A stretch of DNA of 16,953 bases from an uncultured Prevotella sp. (GTDB taxonomy: Bacteria > Bacteroidota > Bacteroidia > Bacteroidales > Bacteroidaceae): assembly GCA_900770845.1 (NCBI GenBank), contig CAAGLS010000082.1, forward strand, positions 1 to 16,953, given 5' to 3'. Positions within the stretch are counted from its first letter, which is position 1. The number at the start of each line of letters is the position of its first letter. The position numbers and the translations under genes are program-made. Shown here piece after piece: positions 7,721 to 14,170 of this stretch. The notes under the pieces are model-generated. The model was given only the letters and a program-made list of their open reading frames with translations, had not been told where the DNA came from and did no database searches.

Positions 7721-7754
7721 TGTGCCAAACCTGTCAGCGTGATAGTTTGGCACA
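7721..7754. promoter_or_regulatory. inverted repeat in the groESL control region, candidate operator
   Basis: TGTGCCAAAC (7721-7730) and GTTTGGCACA (7745-7754) are perfect 10-nt inverted copies separated by 14 nt. The right arm overlaps the -24 part of the sigma-54-like element. TGTCA occurs at 7698-7702, 7712-7716 and 7732-7736, the last of them inside the spacer. The CIRCE operator of HrcA was not seen before groES. Confidence 0.55.
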
Positions 7755-7763
7755 GTTTTGGCA
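7748..7763 (+). promoter_or_regulatory. sigma-54-like -24/-12 promoter before groES
   Basis: TGGCACAGTTTTGGCA fits TGGCAC-N5-TTGCA at 10 of the 11 specified positions. The GG (7749-7750) and GC (7761-7762) dinucleotides are exactly 12 nt apart, as RpoN promoters require. Transcription would start near 7774, leaving a leader of about 65 nt before groES. No TAnnTTTG box was seen between here and the ATG. Confidence 0.55.
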
Positions 7764-7840
7764 AAGGAAGTGGTGACTCGAATGTCGCAGCAAGGCAGGA
7801 GAGCATGTGGTAAAAACAACAACTTAAAAATATTTGTATT

Positions 7841-8113
7841 ATGACAATCAAACCATTAGCAGACAGAGTGCTGGTTCTCCCCGCACCAGCTGAAGAAAAA
7901 GTAGGCGGAATTATCATTCCCGACACAGCCAAGGAAAAGCCACAGCGCGGCAAGGTAGTCGCTGTGGGAGAGGGCAAGAAGGATGAGCCCATGGTGCTGA
8001 AGGCTGGCGACGAGGTGCTCTATGGCAAGTATGCCGGCACCGAGATTGAGAACGACGGTGAGAAATACCTCATGATGCGTCAGAGCGACGTGCTCGCCGT
8101 TGTGGAAGGCTAA
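7841..8113 (+). CDS. groES: co-chaperonin GroES (Hsp10)
   Basis: The 90-residue protein has the GroES fold throughout. It starts MTIKPLADRVLV; the mobile loop region that binds GroEL includes EEKVGGIIIPDTAKEKPQRG (18-37). It continues with GKVVAVGEGKK, VLKAGDEVLYGKYAGTEI and the C-terminal LMMRQSDVLAVVEG. Length and start are typical. The heptameric cap closes the GroEL folding chamber in the cytoplasm. The AT-rich leader just before the ATG has no Shine-Dalgarno, which is normal for Bacteroidetes. groEL follows after 44 nt and the two are surely co-transcribed. The control region upstream carries the sigma-54-like element and inverted repeat. Confidence 0.98.
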   Translation: MTIKPLADRVLVLPAPAEEKVGGIIIPDTAKEKPQRGKVVAVGEGKKDEPMVLKAGDEVLYGKYAGTEIENDGEKYLMMRQSDVLAVVEG

Positions 8114-8157
8114 TAGACAAACATAATTAGAACGACAAAACAAATCAGAACACAATT

Positions 8158-9780
8158 ATGGCAAAGATTATCAAATTCGATACAGAAGCTCGCAACTTGC
8201 TTAAGGAAGGTGTTGACCAGCTGGCCAACGCAGTGAAGGTGACGCTCGGCCCCAAGGGCCGCAATGTGGTCATCGAGAAGAAGTATGGCGCACCCCAGAT
8301 TACTAAGGACGGTGTGACCGTGGCCAAGGAAGTGGAACTTGAGGACAAGTTTGAGAACACGGGCGCGCAGCTCGTGAAGAGCGTGGCCTCGAAGACTGGC
8401 GACGATGCCGGCGACGGCACAACGACCGCCACCATCTTGGCTCAGAGCATTGTGAACGAGGGCTTGAAGAATGTCGCTGCCGGCGCCAACCCCATGGATT
8501 TGAAGCGTGGCATCGACAAGGCCGTGGCCAAGGTCGTTGACTACATCAAGACCAACGCTGAGGTGGTTGGCGACAACTACGACAAGATAGAGCAGGTGGC
8601 CACAGTGAGCGCCAACAACGATCCCGAGATTGGCAAGCTCTTGGCCGACGCCATGCGCAAGGTATCCAAGGATGGCGTCATCACCATCGAGGAGAGCAAG
8701 AGCCGCGACACCCACATCGACGTGGTGGAGGGCATGCAGTTCGACCGCGGCTATCTGTCGGGCTACTTTGTGACAGACCCCGACAAGATGGAGTGCGTGA
8801 TGGAGAATCCCTACATCTTGATATACGACAAGAAGATTTCCAACTTGAAGGACTTCCTGCCCATTCTGCAGCCCGCTGCCGAGAGTGGCCGTCCATTGCT
8901 CGTCATCGCTGAGGACGTAGACTCCGAGGCTCTGACCACATTGGTTGTCAACCGTCTGCGTGGCGGATTGAAGATTTGTGCCGTCAAGGCTCCCGGCTTC
9001 GGCGACCGTCGCAAGGCCATGTTGGAAGACATTGCCACGCTGACGGGTGGCGTGGTCATCAGCGAGGACAAGGGCTTGAAGCTTGAGCAGGCCACGCTTG
9101 AGATGTTGGGCTCGGCCGAGAAGGTCACTATCTCCAAGGACAACACGACCATCGTCAATGGCAGCGGCGACAAGCAGGCCATCAAGGATCGCGTGGCCCA
9201 GATCAAGAACGAGATTGCCAACACCACAAGCTCTTACGACAAGGACAAGCTCAAGGAGCGTCTGGCCAAGTTGGCTGGTGGCGTGGCAGTGCTCTACGTG
9301 GGCGCCAACTCCGAGGTTGAGATGAAGGAGAAGAAGGATCGCGTGGACGATGCACTCTGCGCAACTCGCGCCGCCACAGAAGAGGGTGTCGTCGTAGGTG
9401 GTGGCACCACTTACATCCGCGCCCAGGAAGCTCTGGCCGCCCTCAAGGGCGACAATGCCGACGAGCAGACGGGTATCAACATCGTTTGCCGCGCCATAGA
9501 GGAGCCCCTCCGCCAGATTGTCGTCAACGCAGGCGGCGAGGGCGCAGTGGTTGTCAACAAGGTGCGCGAGGGCAAGGGCGACTTCGGCTACAATGCCCGT
9601 ACCGACCAGTATGAGGACCTCCGCAAGGCAGGTGTCATCGACCCGGCCAAGGTAGCTCGTGTGGCATTGGAGAACGCAGCCTCCATCGCAGGCATGTTCC
9701 TCACCACTGAGTGCCTCATTGTGGACAAGCCCGAGGAGAAGCCGGCAGCAATGCCCGCCGCCCAGCCCGGCATGATGTAA
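8158..9780 (+). CDS. groEL: chaperonin GroEL (Hsp60)
   Basis: The 540-residue ATP-dependent group I chaperonin forms the double-ring folding chamber with GroES. Visible signatures are VTLGPKGRNVV (28-38), the nucleotide-binding AGDGTTTATILAQ (from 84, with D86), D51 in TKDGVTVAKEVELED, GYLSGYFVTDPDKMECVMENPYILI in the apical region, and VVVGGGTTYIRAQ near the C-terminal equatorial domain. The tail AAMPAAQPGMM is a shorter Met-rich variant of the usual GGM repeat. Length and start are typical. It is the second gene of the groESL pair and ends at a strong terminator (9822-9862). A very long antisense frame is a by-product of its codon use and is not called. Confidence 0.99.
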   Translation: MAKIIKFDTEARNLLKEGVDQLANAVKVTLGPKGRNVVIEKKYGAPQITKDGVTVAKEVELEDKFENTGAQLVKSVASKTGDDAGDGTTTATILAQSIVNEGLKNVAAGANPMDLKRGIDKAVAKVVDYIKTNAEVVGDNYDKIEQVATVSANNDPEIGKLLADAMRKVSKDGVITIEESKSRDTHIDVVEGMQFDRGYLSGYFVTDPDKMECVMENPYILIYDKKISNLKDFLPILQPAAESGRPLLVIAEDVDSEALTTLVVNRLRGGLKICAVKAPGFGDRRKAMLEDIATLTGGVVISEDKGLKLEQATLEMLGSAEKVTISKDNTTIVNGSGDKQAIKDRVAQIKNEIANTTSSYDKDKLKERLAKLAGGVAVLYVGANSEVEMKEKKDRVDDALCATRAATEEGVVVGGGTTYIRAQEALAALKGDNADEQTGINIVCRAIEEPLRQIVVNAGGEGAVVVNKVREGKGDFGYNARTDQYEDLRKAGVIDPAKVARVALENAASIAGMFLTTECLIVDKPEEKPAAMPAAQPGMM

Positions 9781-9821
9781 TTCACAGCAAGACATCTGAA
9801 ATTCAATCGTATGTATTAGAC

Positions 9822-9862
9822 AAGGCGTGGTCCAGCAATGGACCACGCCTTTTGCTTTTTTT
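9822..9862 (+). terminator. strong intrinsic terminator of groESL
   Basis: AAGGCGTGGTCCA (9822-9834) pairs perfectly, over 13 nt, with TGGACCACGCCTT (9839-9851) around a GCAA tetraloop. TTTGCTTTTTTT follows. It lies 41 nt after the groEL stop codon. Confidence 0.93.
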
Positions 9863-10299
9863 GTCTGAGCCTCAATCGTCCACGCGGATATTTTGTCCAC
9901 GAGTCATGCGTTTGATGTTTGTTCCGCACACCTCTTTCCTATTGCGCAAGTGCGGATTTTTTGGAAATCAGGGGCTATATTCTGAAAGATTATCTGCAAT
10001 CATCTAATGAAGGGGCGTGCCTTTTGCCGGCTCAAAAGAAATGTTAGACCGCTTTCCAATCATCCGCATGGTAGCGAATGCCTATTATGCAGTAAAAGAC
10101 CGCAACAATTCTTAAAGCTGGCACAAGGCACGGGCTCCTGTCGTAGGTTCATTGCGCCTCCCTCCTCCTAAAGATTGGAGAATCCCCTCCTCTGAGTTTG
10201 GATGATTGCGAATAGCCATTTCAAGAATAGAAACGATTCTATATTTACAAATCGATTCGGTGAATAGTTGTTTTTTGTTCGGCTAAAAAATGCAAAACA

Positions 10300-10331
10300 T
10301 TTGGTAGAATAGATTTTTTTATTTTATTTTG
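10300..10331 (+). promoter_or_regulatory. possible promoter of the AT-rich secreted-protein gene
   Basis: TTTG at 10300-10303 and TATTTTG at 10325-10331 are separated by 21 nt. This approximates the Bacteroidetes -33/-7 pair with one base missing in the -7 box. The -7 part lies inside the palindrome at 10315-10348. The match is weak in a strongly AT-rich background. Confidence 0.3.
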
Positions 10332-10348
10332 CAAAATAAAATTAAAAA
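10315..10348. repeat. 34-nt AT-rich palindrome
   Basis: The core ATTTTATTTTG/CAAAATAAAAT (10321-10342) is a perfect 22-nt palindrome. One mismatched pair (10320/10343) is followed by five further T-A pairs. It could be an operator or a hairpin in the leader. It ends 15 nt before the in-frame ATG at 10364. Confidence 0.55.
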
Positions 10349-10492
10349 CCTTAGTTGATAGATATGAGTTTTAGTAGGAGAAAAAATAAAAGAGGTTCTT
10401 TGGCAAAGCAGCTTGGCAGCTTGTTCCCATCAAAGAATCCATTTGTCAATGTAGACCAAATTGCTATAATTACAAAACGTTATTCTCTTATC

Positions 10493-11674
10493 ATGCATCT
10501 CACTGCGCTGCGTACATTATTTTTCTTCTTCTTATTTTTTTTTACATTTAGTATCTATGGTGTTGCACAAACAGCCTCTGTTGACATTGGCCGTGTTTAT
10601 TATACTGACAGTGTTCACAATGAAAGTAATAAATTAATGCCTGTTAAGAGGAAGAGTTCATCCTATTTTTCCAGCAATAGTAAGGAGACTGTTTCTTCAA
10701 GATTAGGTAATTATTTCCTATCAGATTTTAATAATTTGGCTGCGCAAACGATTTTTGAACACAGTGATTGGAAAAAGAAATATGCAAAAAACAATAACAA
10801 CGTCTTGCGTGACAAAGACAGCCTTAGGCTTTCGATTGACAGATTTGAGGAAATTGACTCAGTTAAATGGTACTTGTATATCGGGAGCGAGAATAAGGAG
10901 ATATGCAGCAAGGGAAATGATGCAGGGTACACTTTCGTTGTAACAGCGGAAAATTTTGACTGCCTGTTCTCTCGTAGTGGACGTAATAATAATATTCTTG
11001 TACAAGGGGGATCCAGTTGGGACTATGCTGTTTGGTCTTCTGATGATTCTTGTCATTTCGAAGCAGAAGTTTTCATTCACAAAGATGAAGAAGCCTTTAT
11101 TAAAAGACTCAAGTCGAAGTCTTATGCTCTTCGGGTATTGCCTACGGAACCCGTAACAGAGGTCTTAAGAACTTGGGCTGAAGATGAAGACAAATTAAAT
11201 CCTTTTGCAAAAATTCGTATTGATAATTTAAATGATTATGACTATCTGGCTATATGGGTAACCGACACAACATTAGATGACCCAATCTATGGCCATGCAA
11301 TCAGTTATTGTGATACTATAATAGATGCTGGCAATGGTAACGAATTTGTCATCAACCCTGGCGGATGGACTAACCTTGTCTGGTGCTCCGCTTACAATGA
11401 ATATGGTTGGATTGATGGTGAGAAGGTTGGTCTCACCCCAACGTCTATCTGCGAGGTCGTTAACAAAGGGCCATCGGTTCGCATAGTTGACCGATTAGTC
11501 AAGGTAAGTGGCAAAAACGACTTCATCTTGTCGATTTATTCCATGAATGGTTCTTTAGTAGGGAATAGTGGGAAATGCCAAAATTATCAACAAGAATTGT
11601 CTCCTGGATGCTATATCCTGAAGTTACAAAATTATAGCTGTAGAGATTCATTTATTAAAGTATTAATTAAATAA
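10493..11674 (+). CDS. secreted protein of unknown function with a type IX-like C-terminal sorting domain
   Basis: The 393-residue product was not recognised as a known enzyme. ATG 10493 is preferred because it puts a signal peptide first: MHLTALRTLFFFFLFFFTFS, with likely cleavage before or near AQTAS. The same frame is open upstream to ATG 10364 (43 more residues, basic) and TTG 10355. The middle part is rich in Asp, Asn, Ser and aromatics and has no clear domain. The last about 60 residues (IYSMNGSLVGNSGKC, LSPGCYILKLQ, final KVLIK) match the pattern of type A sorting domains of the type IX secretion system, so surface or extracellular delivery is likely. The gene is much more AT-rich than its neighbours, suggesting horizontal origin. 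A nine-T run lies in the signal peptide codons. Confidence 0.75.
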   Translation: MHLTALRTLFFFFLFFFTFSIYGVAQTASVDIGRVYYTDSVHNESNKLMPVKRKSSSYFSSNSKETVSSRLGNYFLSDFNNLAAQTIFEHSDWKKKYAKNNNNVLRDKDSLRLSIDRFEEIDSVKWYLYIGSENKEICSKGNDAGYTFVVTAENFDCLFSRSGRNNNILVQGGSSWDYAVWSSDDSCHFEAEVFIHKDEEAFIKRLKSKSYALRVLPTEPVTEVLRTWAEDEDKLNPFAKIRIDNLNDYDYLAIWVTDTTLDDPIYGHAISYCDTIIDAGNGNEFVINPGGWTNLVWCSAYNEYGWIDGEKVGLTPTSICEVVNKGPSVRIVDRLVKVSGKNDFILSIYSMNGSLVGNSGKCQNYQQELSPGCYILKLQNYSCRDSFIKVLIK

Positions 11675-11675
11675 T

Positions 11676-11864
11676 GTGTATGAAATACTTCTTAGTCATA
11701 TTGGAGCTTTTATCAATAAAGGATGTGTCGCGAAAAAGGGAGATGTAGACCTGCTAAATGATAACACCATTGACATTTCTACGTTACCTAAATCGCTGTA
11801 TTCAATATCATTATATAATGATAATAATGAAAAAGTTGGCAATCTTAAATGGATAAAACATTGA
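11676..11864 (+). pseudogene. fragment encoding a type IX-like sorting domain
   Basis: A 62-residue frame opens at GTG 11676, just after the previous stop codon and in a different frame. Its second half, IDISTLPKSLYSISLYNDNN followed by EKVGNLKWIKH, closely follows the end of type A sorting domains (a strand ending LPxGxY, a turn, and a final K-rich strand). The gene before it already ends in its own such domain, so this looks like the leftover 3' end of a second cargo gene rather than a functional protein. The alternative is a real small protein with a GTG start. It shares the AT-rich composition of the island. Confidence 0.45.
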
Positions 11865-11881
11865 GTTTCATAAGATGATTT

Positions 11882-11925
11882 CGCCTGTTTTTGCCGTATG
11901 TTGTCAAAAACAGGCGTTTCTTTTT
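11882..11925. terminator. intrinsic terminator closing the AT-rich island
   Basis: CGCCTGTTTTTG (11882-11893) pairs perfectly with CAAAAACAGGCG (11905-11916) around an 11-nt loop. TTTCTTTTT follows. The T-tail also forms part of the -33 region of the next promoter. Confidence 0.85.
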
Positions 11926-11953
11926 GCCATTACGCTGATTTTGCCTATTTTTG
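11923..11953 (+). promoter_or_regulatory. strong Bacteroidetes promoter of the AmgK-RapZ operon
   Basis: TTTG at 11923-11926 and TATTTTTG at 11946-11953 are separated by 19 nt and match both consensus elements. The ATG of the first gene begins five nt after the -7 box (TTTGCATTATG), so the transcript should start at or very near the start codon, giving a leaderless or nearly leaderless mRNA. Confidence 0.75.
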
Positions 11954-11957
11954 CATT

Positions 11958-12170
11958 ATGAAACATCAAATAGACTGGATTAAGGTGGTGGTCTTCTTCC
12001 TTGTGGCAGGAGGACTGGTTTTCATCACGGGCTCTTTCCTCATGTCGCTCGGCATCTTCATCCTGCTCTTGATTGTGGATGGCCTAATTGCACAATGGCA
12101 GAACAAGAAGGAGTTTGAGAAGAAATGGAAGGAACTCATGGAAGAAAAGAAAAAGGAACACGATGAATAA
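11958..12170 (+). CDS. small two-helix membrane protein of unknown function
   Basis: The 70-residue protein has two adjacent hydrophobic segments (about residues 8-27 and 29-46) separated by a Ser/Gly turn. A highly charged, Lys/Glu-rich cytoplasmic tail (NKKEFEKKWKELMEEKKKEH) is probably helical or coiled-coil. No family was recognised. The start codon follows directly on a strong promoter, and its stop codon overlaps the next ATG by 8 nt (ATGAATAA), indicating co-translation with the kinase fusion. Its role may be to anchor or accompany the downstream proteins; this is inference. Confidence 0.75.
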   Translation: MKHQIDWIKVVVFFLVAGGLVFITGSFLMSLGIFILLLIVDGLIAQWQNKKEFEKKWKELMEEKKKEHDE

Positions 12171-13719
12171 GCTCACGGAACTCTACAGGCAGTGGCGCGG
12201 AGAGGCTCCCGCCCGCGTTGAGAAATTGGCTGGGGCGGGAAGCAACCGACAATATTTCCGCCTTGCCGACGCTGAGGGACACAGCGTCATTGGCGTGGTG
12301 GGCACCAGCCGCGAGGAGGACCACGCCTTCGTGTCGCTGGCCCGCCACTTCACCCTGCGCAAGTTGCCCGTGCCAGAGGTGTTGGCAGTAAGCGACGATG
12401 AGATGCGCTATCTCCAAACCGACTTGGGCCACGTCTCCCTCTTCGACGCCATCAAGGGCGGGCGCGAGGCCGGCGGACGCTACAACCGCAGGGAGCAACA
12501 GCTGCTGCTCAACACCATCCGCGAGCTGCCCGACATCCAGATACGCGGCGCGAGGGGGCTGGACTTCAACGTGTGCTATCCGCAGCCTGAATTTGATGAG
12601 GACAGCGTGCTGTTCGACTTGAACTACTTCAAATACTGCTTCCTCAAGGCCACGGAGCTGGACTTCAACGAGCTCAAGTTGGAAGCCAACTTCCGCATGC
12701 TTGCCAAGGACCTGACGGCGGAGCCCGCCGAGAGCTTCCTCTATCGCGACTTCCAGGCACGCAACGTGATGCTCGACGCCGAGGGGAGGCCCTACTTCAT
12801 CGACTTCCAGGGCGGCCGCAAGGGCCCATACTATTACGACCTGGCCTCATTTCTTTGGCAGGCTTCGGCCCGCTATTCCTACAAGCTCCGCCGTGAACTG
12901 ATTTTCGAATACTATAAGAGCCTGAGCCAATACACCGAGGTGCCGAGCGTGCGCCACTTCGCCGAACGGCTCTCGCTGTTTGTCCTCTTCCGCACACTGC
13001 AGGTGCTTGGTGCCTACGGCTTCCGAGGATATTTCGAGCGGAAGCCCCATTTCCTGCGGTCCATCCCGCCAGCCATCGACAATCTGCGCGATCTCCTGAA
13101 GCTGAGTCCCTCCGTGTTTCCCTATCCTTACATGATGGACATGCTGCGGCGGCTCACGGAGTTGCCCCAGTTTGCCCCGCAAGAGCCTGTCGTGGCCAAG
13201 CGCAAGGATGGCTACAAGACGACAGACCATCCCCTCTATGCCTCCAACCCGCAGGACGGACCCGCCACCTTCTCCAAATACGACGGCAAGGGTCCCCTCG
13301 TGGTGCGCGTCTACAGCTTCTCCTACAAGAAGGGCATACCCGACGACCCCTCGGGCAACGGCGGCGGCTACGTGTTCGACTGCCGCTCCACCCACAACCC
13401 CGGCCGATACGAGCCGTACAAGAAGCTCACGGGACTCGACGAGCCTGTCATCCGATTCTTGGAGGACGACGGGGAGATTCTCGATTTCCTCAAGTCCGTC
13501 TACCAGTTGGCCGACCATCACGTGGCTCGCTACATCCAGCGGGGCTTCACTAACTTGATGTTCTGCTTCGGCTGCACCGGCGGCCAGCACCGCAGCGTCT
13601 ACAGTGCCCAGCACTTGGCCGAACACATCAGCAGCAAGTTTGGCGTGGAGGTGCAGGTCATCCACCGGGAGCAGAATATCACTCAGACTTTTCCAGCGCA
13701 CACAATCAAAAATGCATAA
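12163..13719 (+). CDS. AmgK-like sugar kinase fused to a RapZ C-terminal domain
   Basis: The 518-residue protein has two parts. Residues about 15-330 are an aminoglycoside-phosphotransferase-fold kinase like AmgK, which phosphorylates MurNAc and GlcNAc at the anomeric position. It shows the nucleotide loop AGAGSNRQYFRL (23-34), the catalytic block YRDFQARNVML (194-204) and IDFQGGRKGPYYYDLASFL (213-231). Residues about 379-505 are the C-terminal domain of RapZ: VRVYSFSYKKGIP, YVFDCRSTHNPG, TGLDEPVIRFLE and FGCTGGQHRSVYSAQHLAEH. In E. coli this domain binds glucosamine-6-phosphate and the GlmZ small RNA; the P-loop half of RapZ is absent here. ATG 12163 overlaps the previous stop codon. The MurU-like gene 450 nt downstream supports a role in cell-wall sugar salvage. 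Sensing by the second domain is inference. Confidence 0.88.
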   Translation: MNKLTELYRQWRGEAPARVEKLAGAGSNRQYFRLADAEGHSVIGVVGTSREEDHAFVSLARHFTLRKLPVPEVLAVSDDEMRYLQTDLGHVSLFDAIKGGREAGGRYNRREQQLLLNTIRELPDIQIRGARGLDFNVCYPQPEFDEDSVLFDLNYFKYCFLKATELDFNELKLEANFRMLAKDLTAEPAESFLYRDFQARNVMLDAEGRPYFIDFQGGRKGPYYYDLASFLWQASARYSYKLRRELIFEYYKSLSQYTEVPSVRHFAERLSLFVLFRTLQVLGAYGFRGYFERKPHFLRSIPPAIDNLRDLLKLSPSVFPYPYMMDMLRRLTELPQFAPQEPVVAKRKDGYKTTDHPLYASNPQDGPATFSKYDGKGPLVVRVYSFSYKKGIPDDPSGNGGGYVFDCRSTHNPGRYEPYKKLTGLDEPVIRFLEDDGEILDFLKSVYQLADHHVARYIQRGFTNLMFCFGCTGGQHRSVYSAQHLAEHISSKFGVEVQVIHREQNITQTFPAHTIKNA

Positions 13720-14119
13720 TAGACACACATATCACACACGGGTGGGCTGGTGGTACTGGCTGCTCTGTTTTTTGACCTTGGGATTCTGCGCCAAGGGTTC
13801 TTGGCCTTGGGAGGCCAGCTTTCTGCAGTGGGTTCTCACGATTTATCTCTTTTCCCTTACCCGCCTCACCCGCTACGTGGTGGAAGGAGTGAACCTCACG
13901 GTGTTCTACGGCTTCTTTCTCAAGAAGACCATCCCCGTGAGTTCCATCACCTCCATCCAGCCCACGCACAATGCCCTCAGCTCCCCCGCCTTGTCCCTGC
14001 GCCGTCTCGCCATACGCTACAACAAGCATGATGAGATACTCGTGTCGCCGGAAGAGCCTGAGGCCTTTGTTGCCGCTTTGAAAGCCGTGAATCCGAAAAT
14101 TTTGACGCTGAAAGGATAA
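13712..14119 (+). CDS. membrane-anchored PH-like domain protein
   Basis: The 135-residue protein has two hydrophobic helices near the start (about residues 11-26 and 36-51). A small beta-rich domain follows, of the bacterial PH type (DUF1200/bPH-like): RYVVEGVNLTVFYGFFLKKT, then IPVSSITSIQPT and LAIRYNKHDEILVSPEEPEA, ending with a helix EAFVAALKAVNPKI. This layout is common in Bacteroidetes membrane proteins of unknown role. The ATG at 13712 overlaps the kinase stop codon by 8 nt (ATGCATAA), the same arrangement as the previous junction. A longer upstream frame exists but lies within the kinase. A link to cell-wall sugar recycling is suggested only by operon position. Confidence 0.8.
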   Translation: MHNRHTYHTRVGWWYWLLCFLTLGFCAKGSWPWEASFLQWVLTIYLFSLTRLTRYVVEGVNLTVFYGFFLKKTIPVSSITSIQPTHNALSSPALSLRRLAIRYNKHDEILVSPEEPEAFVAALKAVNPKILTLKG

Positions 14120-14158
14120 AAAGCCGCCTGCCATGCAATGGTTTTCTGATTTTTGTGT

Positions 14159-14166
14159 TAACTTTG
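14159..14166 (+). promoter_or_regulatory. Bacteroidetes -7 box directly before the MurU-like gene
   Basis: TAACTTTG at 14159-14166 matches TAnnTTTG exactly, followed by CATT and the ATG at 14171. The TTTGCATTATG junction is identical to the one at 11958. No good TTTG is seen at the expected -33 position. A leaderless or nearly leaderless transcript is predicted. Confidence 0.65.
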
Positions 14167-14170
14167 CATT

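Larger units (their letters stand above)
9863..10492. other. intergenic transition into the AT-rich island
   Basis: No complete gene was recognised. A weak hairpin, CCGCAC/GTGCGG, followed by a T-run, lies around 9926-9959. A short open stretch at about 10011-10115 encodes LDRFPIIRMVANAYYAVKD near its end and could be a decayed gene remnant. From about 10210 the base composition becomes strongly AT-rich, and the last part carries a long AT palindrome (10315-10348). Confidence 0.4.

Noticed and set aside
7764..7840. CIRCE/HrcA operator before groES
   Set aside because: No TTAGCACTC/GAGTGCTAA inverted repeat is present in this leader or just upstream.
8110..9900. 596-codon minus-strand frame antisense to groEL
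   Set aside because: It is His/Leu/Val/Ala-rich, shows no family resemblance and mirrors groEL codon use; an antisense shadow.
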